64,000 bases of DNA from Bacteroidales bacterium (GTDB taxonomy: Bacteria; Bacteroidota; Bacteroidia; Bacteroidales; Marinifilaceae). Positions 1 through 9,311 of this stretch are shown here, piece after piece. Position 1 is the first letter of the stretch. Each line of letters opens with the position of its first letter. The position numbers and the translations under genes were made by a program. The notes beneath the pieces were generated by a model, which did not search any database, was not told where the DNA came from, and was given only the letters and a program-made list of their open reading frames with translations. The stretch is from the NCBI GenBank assembly GCA_015061245.1, contig SUWY01000012.1, positions 1-64,000 on the forward strand, in the 5' to 3' direction.

Positions 1-60
1 CAACCCCCAAACCCCCTTCGCTCAGCGCGCTAACGCTTGCTTTCGCTAATAAGGGGGCTT
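1..60 (-). repeat. Dispersed C5/G5 intergenic repeat element (cut by window edge)
   Basis: Read on the minus strand this is CCCCCTTATTAGCGAAAGC, a GC-rich middle with AGCGCGCT, then GAAGGGGG and a GGGGGTTG tail. The same layout occurs five more times between 49.0 and 49.95 kb, in front of ffh. The outer CCCCCTT/AAGGGGG arms can pair. No reading frame is kept between copies, so I regard it as a non-coding dispersed repeat. Its left end lies outside the window. Confidence 0.75.
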
Positions 61-148
61 TACTCACTTCGCTCGTTAACTCCTCACTCCTCACTCTTCA
101 CTCCTAACTATAAATTCCTAATTCCTCATTCCTAATTCCTAATTAATA
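61..148. repeat. Degenerate 7-8 base simple repeats (ACTCCTC / AATTCCT)
   Basis: Runs of ACTCCTC, ACTCTTC and AATTCCT words fill the space between the dispersed repeat and the promoter of the first gene. The same words, on either strand, recur near 48.7, 56.3, 59.4 and 61.1 kb, always between genes. No coding potential is seen. Confidence 0.7.
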
Positions 149-150
149 AC

Positions 151-158
151 TATCTTTG
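151..158 (+). promoter_or_regulatory. Bacteroidota-type -7 box (TATCTTTG)
   Basis: TATCTTTG matches TAnnTTTG and lies 21 bases before the ATG at 180. This supports that start over the upstream codon used in the ORF track. No clear -33 TTTG is visible at the usual spacing. Confidence 0.5.
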
Positions 159-179
159 TCAAAACTTAATTCAATAGTT

Positions 180-1262
180 ATGAATAAATCACAGTTATTA
201 TCAACATTATTTGCCTTGTTGCTATTATTCTCATGTAGTAGTGAATCTAAAATTAGTGTTTTGAGCGAGGATTTTCCTGAGACTATCAATATTACCGGTG
301 AGGTTTTAAATATCCCTTCGGACTCGTTGGATGATTGTCTTGATCTGAAAATAGTAGATGATTTTCTTATGATTTTTGGACAAACCGGTAGTAAATTTAT
401 TACTGCTGTTGATTTGTCTTCAATGGAAATTCAGAGATTTATAAACAAAGGACGTGGAGCTAATGAGTTTATCTTTCCTGAATTATTATTGATGGATTCT
501 ACCTTGTATTTAATGCAATACAACAATCATAATTATGATTGTGTTCTCTTTTCTGTCAACTCTGATACTTTGGCGTTGAATATTCAGAAATTTATATCGC
601 ATAATAATTTGTTTGCATTGCCTAAGGTTATCTTATCTAATAGAAAAGTCATCTATCCTCATTCTGCATATTCTAGTTATGAGGCATCGCCAATGCGTTT
701 TATGGCGTTTAATGAGTTTAATGACTCTATTTCTAGTTTTGGTAATGTTGTTGGAGTATTTAATAATGTAGAGTTACCATCGCTATATCCTAACTTAGGT
801 AAGAATGATGGTTATTGTGCAAAAATCTTTGGTGAGGATAAATTTGCTTTTGCTAGTTATTTAGGCGATTATGTAGAGTTTTATGATTGCACTTCATTGG
901 ATAATCCAAGTATGAAGCGTTTTCTATATAATTACTCGGATCTAATTATCAAAGAGATTGAGGGAGGTGTTATGGCAGAGGTTAGTCCTGATTGTGTCTA
1001 TGGATTCTCAAGTATATGTGCATCAATGAATAACTATTTCCTTTTGCATGTGGGAGTTAAATACGACATTATTGAGAAGAGTGATGATATTTTAAGTAAC
1101 AATGTATATGTTTATTCTTCCAATGGAGAACCTGTAATCCATTTATTGCTTAATCGTAGAGTTAGACACATTGCGGTAACCCCCAATGGTAAATATTTAT
1201 ATGCGTGGAGTCCCAATCCCCAGACTCTTGAACCCGAGATTGTAAGATATACACTACCTTGA
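180..1262 (+). CDS. 6-bladed beta-propeller lipoprotein (BF3164-like)
   Basis: 360-residue predicted lipoprotein. Residues 1-20 form a signal peptide ending in LLFSC, a type II signal-peptidase site. The rest is rich in short beta strands, with phrases such as the GRGANEF turn and a closing stretch on the displayed 'text' of the protein (TPNGKYLYAWSPNP), as in the Bacteroidota 6-bladed-propeller lipoproteins. The role of that family is unknown; it is thought to act at the outer membrane. I chose the ATG at 180 because the -7 box lies just upstream and the signal peptide begins there; the ORF track starts at 156. It stands alone and converges on the next gene with a 5-base gap. A second member of the family sits at 44631. 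Confidence 0.75.
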   Translation: MNKSQLLSTLFALLLLFSCSSESKISVLSEDFPETINITGEVLNIPSDSLDDCLDLKIVDDFLMIFGQTGSKFITAVDLSSMEIQRFINKGRGANEFIFPELLLMDSTLYLMQYNNHNYDCVLFSVNSDTLALNIQKFISHNNLFALPKVILSNRKVIYPHSAYSSYEASPMRFMAFNEFNDSISSFGNVVGVFNNVELPSLYPNLGKNDGYCAKIFGEDKFAFASYLGDYVEFYDCTSLDNPSMKRFLYNYSDLIIKEIEGGVMAEVSPDCVYGFSSICASMNNYFLLHVGVKYDIIEKSDDILSNNVYVYSSNGEPVIHLLLNRRVRHIAVTPNGKYLYAWSPNPQTLEPEIVRYTLP

Positions 1263-1267
1263 ATTAC

Positions 1268-2434
1268 CTAATAAATCAGGTATTTTTGGCGGATAGTTTT
1301 AAAGTTATTGAGGGAGGTTTGCCATGATTGGCGAATCTCCTCTTCATTTAGCCCATCCTCAATCTGTTTTCGTAGTTCTGTGGTTCCAGCAAGATTGGTA
1401 AAGAAGTTATTGAAAAATGGTGCAGAACCGGTGTAGTTTTTATATGCTGTGATAAGCCATTTTAATTGTAACCTCGCCCCACTGAATACCTCATTGTAAC
1501 ATGTATCAAGAAGCATACCATGACACTCTTGATTCTTGCATTTTGGAGATGTACTCATACCTTTAATGGATATTGGGGTGAAGGTGTATGGCATATTCTT
1601 AAGTTCGGGGTGTCCAAAGCATTGAAATGGGATATATGTACCTCTTCCCTCGCTAATAACGGTTCCCTCGAACAAGCACATTGATGGGTAGAGCATTACC
1701 GATACACTGTCGGGTAGGTTTGGCGAGGGCTTACATTGAAGTGGAATTGACTTCTCTCTTTGCCAATCTCCGGTGATTGGAATCACTTTTAGGTTGCATT
1801 TTGCGCCATCTTTAAGCCACCCCTCTCCATTTATCATTTGGGCATACTCGCCTATCGTCATGCCATAGACAATAGGAACCGGGTGCAGACCTACAAATGA
1901 TGTGTGGGCGGTGTCCAAAACAGGTCCATCAATGTAGTATGTATGTGGATTTGTTCTGTCCATGACCACCACCTGTATGTCCTGCTCGGCTGCAGCCTCC
2001 ATAATGTAGTGAAGAGTTGATAGGTAGGTGTAGAATCGCACTCCTACATCTTGTATATCAAATACTATTGCCTCTATGCCTTTGAGATTTTCGGGCGAGG
2101 GCTTTTTGTTGTTGCCATAGAGTGATATAATTGGGATGCCGGTTTTGGTATCAATTTCATCATTTACCGTTGCTCCGGCATCTTCAGTACCTCGGAATCC
2201 ATGTTCGGGAGCGAAGATTTTTTGAACGTTAATGCCGTTATCTCGCAATATATCAATACTATGCTTACCTTGCCAATATGAGGTGTGGTTACCTACAAAT
2301 GCCACCTGTTTCCCTGATAATATAGGTAGATATTGCTCTATTTGCGCAATACCTGGTTCAATGCTCTTTGTGGGGTGTGCAGAGCATTGAAATATAGTAA
2401 GAATCAGAGCTGTTATGATACTAATCAGTTGCAC
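1268..2434 (-). CDS. namZ: DUF1343 exo-beta-N-acetylmuramidase, NamZ-like
   Basis: 388 residues. An N-terminal hydrophobic stretch of about 20 residues looks like an export signal. It is followed by the DUF1343 fold, with the conserved FAPEHGFRG and DIQDVGVRFYTY blocks around residues 75-135. Family members remove non-reducing-end MurNAc from peptidoglycan fragments during cell-wall recycling; that activity is inferred from the family. No ATG is available: the frame opens with GTG at 2434, and this start overlaps the 3' end of the DUF4837 gene by 14 bases, suggesting translational coupling. A weak hairpin (TACCT/AGGTA followed by five T) lies inside its 3' end and could terminate the opposing propeller gene. 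Confidence 0.85.
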   Translation of the reverse strand: MQLISIITALILTIFQCSAHPTKSIEPGIAQIEQYLPILSGKQVAFVGNHTSYWQGKHSIDILRDNGINVQKIFAPEHGFRGTEDAGATVNDEIDTKTGIPIISLYGNNKKPSPENLKGIEAIVFDIQDVGVRFYTYLSTLHYIMEAAAEQDIQVVVMDRTNPHTYYIDGPVLDTAHTSFVGLHPVPIVYGMTIGEYAQMINGEGWLKDGAKCNLKVIPITGDWQREKSIPLQCKPSPNLPDSVSVMLYPSMCLFEGTVISEGRGTYIPFQCFGHPELKNMPYTFTPISIKGMSTSPKCKNQECHGMLLDTCYNEVFSGARLQLKWLITAYKNYTGSAPFFNNFFTNLAGTTELRKQIEDGLNEEEIRQSWQTSLNNFKTIRQKYLIY

Positions 2435-3428
2435 CCTTTGGTTTTTCAGTCTTTATAGAGTTAATGATTGCTTCTAGTCGTCTAACCATATTGCGTTTTG
2501 CCTCGATAGGGTAGTAAACATATCCCATTGCGTAGATGATACGTTTGTTAGGTTTATCAAGGATAGCGTTAATTACGTATGGTCCTGCCATGAAATCATT
2601 TTCAACATACCATAATCCGCGCATTTGAATAGCGTAGTTTTCATGCAGAATGGTTTGATTTGCAGAGTATGGTGAAATCATATCCAAGGCCATCCATGAA
2701 CTGTCTATAGGGCCAGGTACGTTCTCTTTTAATACTTCATTAAAGCGGTCAACAATGATTTGCGTATTGAATTGAGCAATATCTTCCAGTGAATCCTGGA
2801 AGAAAATCAGGCCTTGACTATACTTTTGTGTCTCTAATGAGCTCCATATAAAATTTTCGCTCTCTTTGTTTAAATGAAAACCTTCCGGAATTTTAATCTC
2901 AATTCCATATTTATCTTTGAAAAGAGCTACAACTTTTTTTGCAGGGAAACGAGTATATCCTTCAAGTAGTCTTTTCTCTTCTGCTTGAAGAATCATATTC
3001 TCAATAAGAGATTGTTTTTCTCCAAAAAGTTTGATTAACTCCGCTGAATCCTTTGCCTGCAAAAGGAAGTATTGCTGGTCACGAGCCTTCAATCCATTTT
3101 GATATAGAAGTTGTGCAGAGTCAATATAGCTTCCTACTTGTACTTGAATTACATTTCTATGTTTTCCTAAGTGGCGCTCGAAGTTTGAAGGTTGAATGTG
3201 AAGCACTTTGAATGTTGCTTCATCTTGTGGAAGTCCAAACAAAGGATTTGAAAAGTAGTTCTTTATGGTATCGCCCATTGAACTGTTCCATATTTTATCT
3301 GATGAAACAACCAATATCTCATTTGGTGCTCCTACAATTCCCGGTAAAACTTTTTCGCCCTCTTTACATGAGAAGAGAGAGACAATGATCATTACACTAG
3401 CTAAAATCTTTGATGAAATGTATTTCAT
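2421..3428 (-). CDS. DUF4837 family lipoprotein
   Basis: 335 residues with a lipoprotein signal (hydrophobic run ending VSLFSC at about residue 21). The sequence after it (GAPNEILVV, then FKVLHIQPSNFERHLGKHRN) matches the DUF4837 family, found almost only in Bacteroidota and of unknown function. It sits in a leftward run of envelope genes: 18 bases separate it from the upstream DUF3108 gene, and it overlaps namZ downstream. I infer an envelope role from location and lipidation only. Confidence 0.8.
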   Translation of the reverse strand: MKYISSKILASVMIIVSLFSCKEGEKVLPGIVGAPNEILVVSSDKIWNSSMGDTIKNYFSNPLFGLPQDEATFKVLHIQPSNFERHLGKHRNVIQVQVGSYIDSAQLLYQNGLKARDQQYFLLQAKDSAELIKLFGEKQSLIENMILQAEEKRLLEGYTRFPAKKVVALFKDKYGIEIKIPEGFHLNKESENFIWSSLETQKYSQGLIFFQDSLEDIAQFNTQIIVDRFNEVLKENVPGPIDSSWMALDMISPYSANQTILHENYAIQMRGLWYVENDFMAGPYVINAILDKPNKRIIYAMGYVYYPIEAKRNMVRRLEAIINSIKTEKPKGATD

Positions 3429-3446
3429 TTTCAGTTATTTATTTTG

Positions 3447-4220
3447 TTAATATATACTCTCTTGAGGAACCAATATTCCCTTAACCGATCCCACGATGAT
3501 CTTTGATTCAACCAATAGCGGGATTCTCTTCTCGTCAGCAGTAACCCAAACCTTCATGTTCTCGCCCCCTTTAAATACCTCTCCAGCAACAAGAAGCGGA
3601 GCAAAAACATAGCATTCATGTTTTGTTCCTGCCAATTTGAATTTATCTTTTCCTAAATATCTAATGTACAAATCGCACACTTCGCTATCGAGGAATATTT
3701 TGATTGGAATTTTATCGCCCTCTTTATAGTTCGAATAGTCTAAACCTCTGGCATACCACGCAATTGATAACATATCATATAGGTTGGCTTCCATTTTTGT
3801 AGTGTCATTCTTTTGCCATCGCCCAATGCGATTTATATCTCCATATATGACGGAGTCAGCATAGTCGAAGGTGTAATCAAATGTTTTGTGATATTTTCCC
3901 TCGTGAGCCTTTCGTGAGAATTCGTATGGCTTAAATGTCGTATTGTCAAAATGTGAGTAGAGAGTATCTCTAAGCATAAATATTTCATCCCATGTTGAAG
4001 TTGTATGACCTACGGCTTGTAGGAATTGTGCATCAGGGTATTTATCTGATGGTTGTTGTGTAAATTCAACTCTGCCGGCCTTAATCCAAATAAAACCCCA
4101 ATTGTAATATCCCATATAGACCAATTTCTCTATGGGAGGAACAGGGGTATGCTGAGCCCTCGCCACACTCGGTAAGAGTATGGCCAGCAACATTAGTATA
4201 GTTATAATAGACCGTCTCAT
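3447..4220 (-). CDS. DUF3108 domain secreted protein
   Basis: 257 residues with a cleavable signal peptide (hydrophobic core residues 5-20, ending SVARAQ). The mature part is beta-rich and matches DUF3108: an early WGFIWIKAGRVEF strand pair, and KVWVTADEKRIPLLVESKI near the C-terminus. The fold resembles lipoprotein-carrier-like periplasmic barrels, but no function is established. It belongs to the leftward operon, with 22 bases to the Ig-like lipoprotein gene upstream. Confidence 0.8.
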   Translation of the reverse strand: MRRSIITILMLLAILLPSVARAQHTPVPPIEKLVYMGYYNWGFIWIKAGRVEFTQQPSDKYPDAQFLQAVGHTTSTWDEIFMLRDTLYSHFDNTTFKPYEFSRKAHEGKYHKTFDYTFDYADSVIYGDINRIGRWQKNDTTKMEANLYDMLSIAWYARGLDYSNYKEGDKIPIKIFLDSEVCDLYIRYLGKDKFKLAGTKHECYVFAPLLVAGEVFKGGENMKVWVTADEKRIPLLVESKIIVGSVKGILVPQESIY

Positions 4221-4242
4221 ATTGTTGTGTGCTTGTTCTATT

Positions 4243-6159
4243 TTACTTTTTCTCCTTTTCCTTCTCCTCTACAGGTGGCGGTGAATATTGAAAATCTAAA
4301 TCAAAATCCTGTTCAACATCGAAATTACTCTTTATTGGGATTTCAATGTATTGGTAGTATACCTCTTCAGGTTGTATGTGTTTTAAATATCGCCCGGTAT
4401 CCCACTTGCCGTTTCCGTTAGAGTCAATAACAGCGCGTAACATATATGAGCCCTCGTTTACAAGTTCAAATACTACAACGCCATCTTGATTTGTTGATAT
4501 AGATTTTACAACATTAAACGAGTTTTGACCCGCTCCGGTTGCAACTTTCTTCGATGTAGAGGCCTTCTTGGCGCTATACATTTGAATTAGTACAGGTCTG
4601 TTATGGCTATTTATTACATTAACCTTAAGATTTGAATACTCTGTACTCTTTTTAACGCTGAAACTGTTCTCTATGCCTGCTATAGGTTTACCGTATATAG
4701 TTGCTACAACGCCGGTATCGAGACTCATTTTATACTCTTTACCACTCTTATAATCTGCCTTAAACCAGAACTTTCTTAGGTTAACGGAGTCTTGTTCCAC
4801 AGAGAATGAGATTGGAATAAATGTTGAATCTTGTTTCTCCTCTATGCGTATGCTGTCCAAGCCTGCAGGATTAATAGGAGTTTCAAATAGCAGATATGCG
4901 TTGTCTCCAATCTCTATGCTCTTTTTGTTTACCATTGCTGAAGCATAGAGCATTGCAATAGAGTCTTGAGCTGTCAACTCTTTCTTTTTCTTTCCCTTAC
5001 CGGTATCCTCTTTTGGTTTATAGTTTAAGCGAATAGTATCTTTTGTTGGTACTAACTGTTTTAATGAGTCACTCTTTAAATAGTTGAATTCAATAAGAAG
5101 CGTGTCTCGTTTTACAACAAGAGAATCGGTTAACCAAATAGTTAGAGAGTCATAAGTTAGATTACGCTCAATAGAGTACCACTCTTTATCTCCGACGGAA
5201 TCTCGTAAAAGCGAGTCGGTAAGCTGCAAGGTTAATTCACGACCACCTTGAGGCATTGCAAATATTGTTGTTATATTCTCGCGCTCTGTACGTTTAGGTG
5301 ATTCCATATAATTCTGGGTCTTCTCCTCTGTAAATAGGCGTACAGATAGATCAGCAGGGCCATAAGCATAGTACGAAATCTCTTTTATTGAGTCAACAAC
5401 TGTTGTATCTACAATCACTCCCTCTTTGATTGTATCTTTGATGATTTTGAATGTGGAGTCTATACGTATAGCGGGATATACTACAGGTTTTATTAGAGTG
5501 TCTATAAAACCTACGTTCTCAGACTCAGGAAGATATATGTAGTCTGAGCTGGCATCTTCAAATGCAACCAAACGATACAGAGTGTCTTGAATGTTTGTAA
5601 ATCTGAAGTGTCCGGAGCTATCGGTAAGTGCTACGTATGAAGGCAATTCGTTAACGGCTGCGGAGTCTGCATGATTTTTGTAAAGCGCTACCAAAACTTT
5701 CAGTAAAGGTTCTCCGCTTTCTGCATCAATAACCTGACCACCCATCTCCATAGTATCAATCTCCGGACCTGTTGAGAATACATACCTGTAGAAACCTAAT
5801 GGGTTACTCTCGTTGTTATCTACAATAGATGTACCGAAATCTACGTTGTATGTGGTATTCTCTTTTAGGGTATCTCTTGAAAAGTCAACAACAATGTATT
5901 TACCTCTGTTACTTACTGTTGGCTTCTTTTTTAAAGGTGGCGATACCATAAGATTCGAGTTTGCATCCTTAACTTGAATGTACTCATTGAAATATATTCT
6001 TAGCTTATTCTGCTTGAAATCAGTAGAATAGCTATACGGCTCCTCTTTAACGATCTGTGGAGCAGTTTCATCTTTAGGACCGCCTTCCGGATATCCTCGG
6101 TTTGCACACGAGCAGATAAGTGCGACTATAGTCAGTGTATATATTAATCTTTTAATCAT
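4243..6159 (-). CDS. Ig-like domain lipoprotein (Big_5 / carboxypeptidase-regulatory type)
   Basis: 638 residues. The N-terminus carries a lipobox (ALICSC, Cys about 18) followed by a Pro/Gly-rich linker (RGYPEGGPKDETAP). Residues about 35-135 look like a bacterial Ig-like (Big_5) domain, with FNEYIQVKDANSN and TTYNVDFGTSIVDNN. Residues about 140-200 resemble a carboxypeptidase-regulatory-like beta sandwich. A further DSNGNGKWDTG segment near 605 looks like a calcium-binding loop. The C-terminus is rich in Glu and Lys. It is a likely outer-membrane surface or periplasmic lipoprotein of unknown function, common in Bacteroidota and often linked to envelope genes as here. Confidence 0.75.
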   Translation of the reverse strand: MIKRLIYTLTIVALICSCANRGYPEGGPKDETAPQIVKEEPYSYSTDFKQNKLRIYFNEYIQVKDANSNLMVSPPLKKKPTVSNRGKYIVVDFSRDTLKENTTYNVDFGTSIVDNNESNPLGFYRYVFSTGPEIDTMEMGGQVIDAESGEPLLKVLVALYKNHADSAAVNELPSYVALTDSSGHFRFTNIQDTLYRLVAFEDASSDYIYLPESENVGFIDTLIKPVVYPAIRIDSTFKIIKDTIKEGVIVDTTVVDSIKEISYYAYGPADLSVRLFTEEKTQNYMESPKRTERENITTIFAMPQGGRELTLQLTDSLLRDSVGDKEWYSIERNLTYDSLTIWLTDSLVVKRDTLLIEFNYLKSDSLKQLVPTKDTIRLNYKPKEDTGKGKKKKELTAQDSIAMLYASAMVNKKSIEIGDNAYLLFETPINPAGLDSIRIEEKQDSTFIPISFSVEQDSVNLRKFWFKADYKSGKEYKMSLDTGVVATIYGKPIAGIENSFSVKKSTEYSNLKVNVINSHNRPVLIQMYSAKKASTSKKVATGAGQNSFNVVKSISTNQDGVVVFELVNEGSYMLRAVIDSNGNGKWDTGRYLKHIQPEEVYYQYIEIPIKSNFDVEQDFDLDFQYSPPPVEEKEKEKK

Positions 6160-6187
6160 TCAACAAAAGTAACTATTTATATTTATA

Positions 6188-6868
6188 TTACAATGAAGTT
6201 CTTGCAATACATGCGAGGGTGATTTTTTTAACATTTGCTCCATGCATAGTTTCGAGACAGGCACCTATTGTGGCTCCTGTTGTTATAACGTCATCGATTA
6301 GTATTATGTTCTTATCTTTAATGAGCGAGGGCTCCCGAAGTTTAAAAGCTCTACTAATCTTTTCAATTCGATTGGCTTTATTACTATCGGTGAGAGTTGC
6401 TGTATTTACAATGCGTTCCAATACATTGTGAGCTACAGGAATCCCCGTTATTTGAGACACTCCATTTGCTATTTGCTCGGCCTGGTTGTATCCTCTGAGG
6501 CGCCTTCTTTGTGGATGCAAGGGAACGGGAATTATCAAGTCACCGCTTAAATGTTGTTTTAGGTGTTCCCCCAGCATCAATCCAATCCGGAATGCCAATT
6601 TGGGTTTGTTATGATATTTTATGGCAAATAACAGATTCTTTGTGTCTGCCCCCTTTGTATAGTGAAATAGTGAGTATAGCTTTTCCGGACGTACATCGTT
6701 GGGAAGTTTTGTAAATAACTCTCCCATTGATTGGAATTCAGGGTCTGCCCATGGAAAGTTGAATAGGCACTCTGTGCAAAAGAGGTTCTCTCCCGCAACC
6801 AGAATCTTGCTGCACATAGGGCACTCTGTTGGAAAGAGTAGGGAAGATAGTGAAGAGAATAATTTCAT
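6188..6868 (-). CDS. comF: ComF family phosphoribosyltransferase-like protein
   Basis: 226 residues, the usual ComF length. The N-terminus has a zinc-ribbon-like cysteine set (CPMCSK at about 17 and CTECL at about 32). The C-terminus carries the PRPP-binding signature IILIDDVITTGATI. ComF proteins assist DNA uptake in competent bacteria; the exact biochemical role is unsettled and in Bacteroidota it is untested. It begins 2 bases after the TonB-like gene stops, so the two are probably co-transcribed. Confidence 0.88.
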   Translation of the reverse strand: MKLFSSLSSLLFPTECPMCSKILVAGENLFCTECLFNFPWADPEFQSMGELFTKLPNDVRPEKLYSLFHYTKGADTKNLLFAIKYHNKPKLAFRIGLMLGEHLKQHLSGDLIIPVPLHPQRRRLRGYNQAEQIANGVSQITGIPVAHNVLERIVNTATLTDSNKANRIEKISRAFKLREPSLIKDKNIILIDDVITTGATIGACLETMHGANVKKITLACIARTSL

Positions 6869-6870
6869 AA

Positions 6871-7617
6871 CTACTGTTTTACAAAGTTATAGGTTATTGT
6901 TCCATGTTCGATTGCCGGTGCGTCGCTTTTAGTGTTGAATATTGCGCGTAATGCGGCATCAACGGCAGTCTCTTGTAGTTGTTCATCCGGATCGGACTGT
7001 GCATTTACCGTTGCCTTGACAACTCGTCCGGATGGATTAACCTGAATATCAATGATCACTTTTCCTCCGTTTTCACATTTGAAGACCGGAATAGGTAATC
7101 TTCTGGCATAGCGTTTGCCTAATTTGTAACTTACACTGCTGCCGGCTTGATAGAAAGTTGATTTTAAAGAATCTAACTCATTCTCAAGGCGATCGCTGAT
7201 GTGTTGCAGGCTGTCTCTTTTAAAGTTCTGGTCACGTTGAGCTTTGTATAAATCAGAGCCACGGTGTCCGTTAATTTCATTAAGTGTCTCTTCTATATAT
7301 TGTTCTAAATCACTACTCTCTGCTGTTCTTTGATTTGTTGGGTCTGCATTTTCGTTTGAAACTAAACTTCGCAACATTTGTGCAACCTCCTCATCTGCGC
7401 TTTTGGCTCTAATTTCCTCTCGTCTTTGCTCCTCCTCTATAAGTTCTTGCAACTCCTCTTGCGTAGATTGCATATATTCCAATTCCAACTCAATAATCTG
7501 CTGAATACTATTCAATTTCATTGACAGAATAATTACCAGCAGAATGAGGTGTACTAATATCGTTCCGTACAGTCCGCTATGTTTTCCTTCTGTTATATGT
7601 TTAATGAAACTCTTCAT
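6871..7617 (-). CDS. TonB-like energy transducer / envelope protein
   Basis: 248 residues. The topology is TonB-like: a short cytoplasmic N-terminus, one membrane helix at about 15-32 (TILVHLILLVIILSM), a charged Glu/Arg-rich coiled-coil stretch at about 35-150, and a C-terminal beta domain (GGKVIIDIQVNPSGRVVKA) resembling the TonB/TolA C-terminal fold. Such proteins pass proton-motive energy to outer-membrane receptors; the partner is unknown. I use the ATG at 7617: the ORF track extends to a TTG at 7626, but the ATG leaves a 1-base gap to the upstream stop and gives a normal N-terminus. Confidence 0.7.
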   Translation of the reverse strand: MKSFIKHITEGKHSGLYGTILVHLILLVIILSMKLNSIQQIIELELEYMQSTQEELQELIEEEQRREEIRAKSADEEVAQMLRSLVSNENADPTNQRTAESSDLEQYIEETLNEINGHRGSDLYKAQRDQNFKRDSLQHISDRLENELDSLKSTFYQAGSSVSYKLGKRYARRLPIPVFKCENGGKVIIDIQVNPSGRVVKATVNAQSDPDEQLQETAVDAALRAIFNTKSDAPAIEHGTITYNFVKQ

Positions 7618-7618
7618 T

Positions 7619-8854
7619 TTATTCAAATCTGATAACTTTGATAGGTTCTATTTTTGATATAATCATTGTGGGTACAATCATCATAAATAGAGTGACAGCC
7701 AAGACTCCTATGTTTAGTAGAATTAATGAATCAAACTCTATGTTGATTGGAACATAATTCATGTAGTAAACCGTAGCATCTAACTTGATGATGTGAAGAT
7801 AGTGTTGGATTGTCGCAATTATAAGAGCTACAATATTGCCCCATAACATTCCTCGCCCAATCAATCCTGCCGATATCCACAAAAATACCCTTCTCATATC
7901 CACATTGGTCATGCCCACAGACTTCATTATACCGACAAAGGTAGTGCGTTCAAGTATTAAAATCAAGAGTGATGAGACCATATTAAATCCAGCTACAAAT
8001 GAGAGTAGTATAAGTATTACCCATACATTCATGTCCAGCAGTTCCAGCCAATCCAGAATTTCCGGCTGTTTATCTTCAATGGTACTGATATACCAACCGT
8101 TACCGCTGATACCATTGTCGGTAATAAAGTCAAGTTCATAAGCGTAATCAATGGCATTCACCCCGCTCTTAAATGTGATATTATATGTATCATACTGGAT
8201 AGAATCCCAGTTGTTTACTCTTTGAAGCGTGCGCAGATCGCATATTGCAAGAGATTCATCAATCTCTGCGATATTTGTCTGAATTATGCCACAGACTGTT
8301 AACGGTCTGACTCGAGGAGGTTCCTGAATAAAATAGGCGTTTAATCGATCTCCTACAGCAACATTTAACCTTTGTGCAATAGTTCTGGATATTACAATTT
8401 GCGATGATGGTTGTGTCGTGTTGAAATTTGGAAGAGCCCCTTCTATAATTTTGCTCTGATAAAAATTAAGAGGAGCGGTTGAGTCAAGTCCGGTAATTAT
8501 AACTCCGTTTAATTCGGTCTCCTTTTTCAATATAGCTCCTTTTGTAATGGAAGGAAATATGTTCTGAATGGATTCATTGGCACGCAATTTATCAATTACG
8601 TTTTGTGGAAGCGCCTTGCCCTTCGTACTTTGTCCCTGAGCAATGGCTGTATGATGTATGGTGACGGGTGTCGATATTCCGGATAGCGTTTCAATGATTT
8701 GTGCTTTAAATCCCGATGTTATGAATATTGATAGAAGCATTACGCATATACCTGCAGCGATACCAATTTGGGCAATTCTGGTAATTGCACCTGTGGTTGA
8801 GTAAGAGTTTTTACTCCCCAATATTCTGCGTGCTATGTATAGTTCAATATTCAT
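7619..8854 (-). CDS. LolC/LolE-like ABC transporter permease (FtsX family)
   Basis: 411 residues with the MacB/FtsX arrangement: one membrane helix near the N-terminus (about 25-50), a large periplasmic domain (about 50-270) and three helices in the C-terminal third (about 275-300, 325-350, 375-400). The opening IARRILGSKNSYSTTGAI resembles LolE-type lipoprotein-releasing permeases, which pull lipoproteins from the inner membrane for delivery outward. No ATPase gene lies next to it, so the LolD partner must be elsewhere. It heads the leftward operon; a TATCTTTG box on the minus strand at 8878-8885 is a likely promoter. Confidence 0.8.
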   Translation of the reverse strand: MNIELYIARRILGSKNSYSTTGAITRIAQIGIAAGICVMLLSIFITSGFKAQIIETLSGISTPVTIHHTAIAQGQSTKGKALPQNVIDKLRANESIQNIFPSITKGAILKKETELNGVIITGLDSTAPLNFYQSKIIEGALPNFNTTQPSSQIVISRTIAQRLNVAVGDRLNAYFIQEPPRVRPLTVCGIIQTNIAEIDESLAICDLRTLQRVNNWDSIQYDTYNITFKSGVNAIDYAYELDFITDNGISGNGWYISTIEDKQPEILDWLELLDMNVWVILILLSFVAGFNMVSSLLILILERTTFVGIMKSVGMTNVDMRRVFLWISAGLIGRGMLWGNIVALIIATIQHYLHIIKLDATVYYMNYVPINIEFDSLILLNIGVLAVTLFMMIVPTMIISKIEPIKVIRFE

Positions 8855-8877
8855 CTTTTACCATTTTATATATCTTG

Positions 8878-8885
8878 CAAAGATA
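8878..8885 (-). promoter_or_regulatory. -7 box for the permease operon
   Basis: On the minus strand the bases read TATCTTTG, an exact TAnnTTTG match, 24 bases before the ATG of the LolC/E-like permease. No convincing -33 TTTG is seen. Confidence 0.5.
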
Positions 8886-9010
8886 CTCAACTTTTGCACA
8901 TAGTTTAAACTTGGTGTGCAATAATTTCAATCTACTTTTTTCGCACCATTTTACGAGTTGTGCAAAAACGAGATTTAGACTGTTAAAAAGTGAAAAGTTA
9001 TCCGAAAACT

Positions 9011-9042
9011 TTTGGAAAGCTCTTTTTTTGTCTCTAACTTTA
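9011..9042 (+). promoter_or_regulatory. Promoter of the oxidoreductase operon
   Basis: TTTG at 9011-9014 is followed after 20 bases by TAACTTTA at 9035-9042, a 7-of-8 match to TAnnTTTG. This lies 27 bases before the ferredoxin-subunit ATG. Confidence 0.5.
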
Positions 9043-9069
9043 CAAAATCAAATAATCAAAGTTGGAGTT

Positions 9070-9297
9070 ATGGCTAAGTTTGTGGGAACAGTTGTAGTGG
9101 ATAAAGATCGATGCAAAGGGTGTAACCTTTGCGTAGTAGCTTGTCCTTTAAAGGTTCTTGAATTGAGTGTTGGGGTGAATGTAAAGGGTTATCACTATGC
9201 AGAGATGAAGACCCCCGATGCTTGTATCGGTTGCGGTAGTTGTGGCGTAGTATGTCCCGATGCCGTATTGTCAGTTTACAAAGTAAAAGTAGATTAA
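9070..9297 (+). CDS. 2-oxoacid:ferredoxin oxidoreductase, delta (4Fe-4S) subunit
   Basis: 75 residues carrying two 4Fe-4S ligand sets, CKGCNLCVVACP and CIGCGSCGVVCP: an eight-iron ferredoxin subunit. It passes electrons from the thiamine enzyme to soluble ferredoxin. The ORF track extends this frame to 8785, but the extra 95 residues are low-complexity, and the ATG at 9070 follows the promoter and gives the family's normal length. It is the first gene of a four-gene operon (delta, alpha, beta, gamma). Confidence 0.93.
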   Translation: MAKFVGTVVVDKDRCKGCNLCVVACPLKVLELSVGVNVKGYHYAEMKTPDACIGCGSCGVVCPDAVLSVYKVKVD

Positions 9298-9311
9298 AAG
9301 ATAATAATATC

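Noticed and set aside
8785-9069. N-terminal extension of the ferredoxin subunit in the ORF track
   Set aside because: It overlaps the permease start, contains the promoter of the operon and has low-complexity composition; the ATG at 9070 gives the family length.
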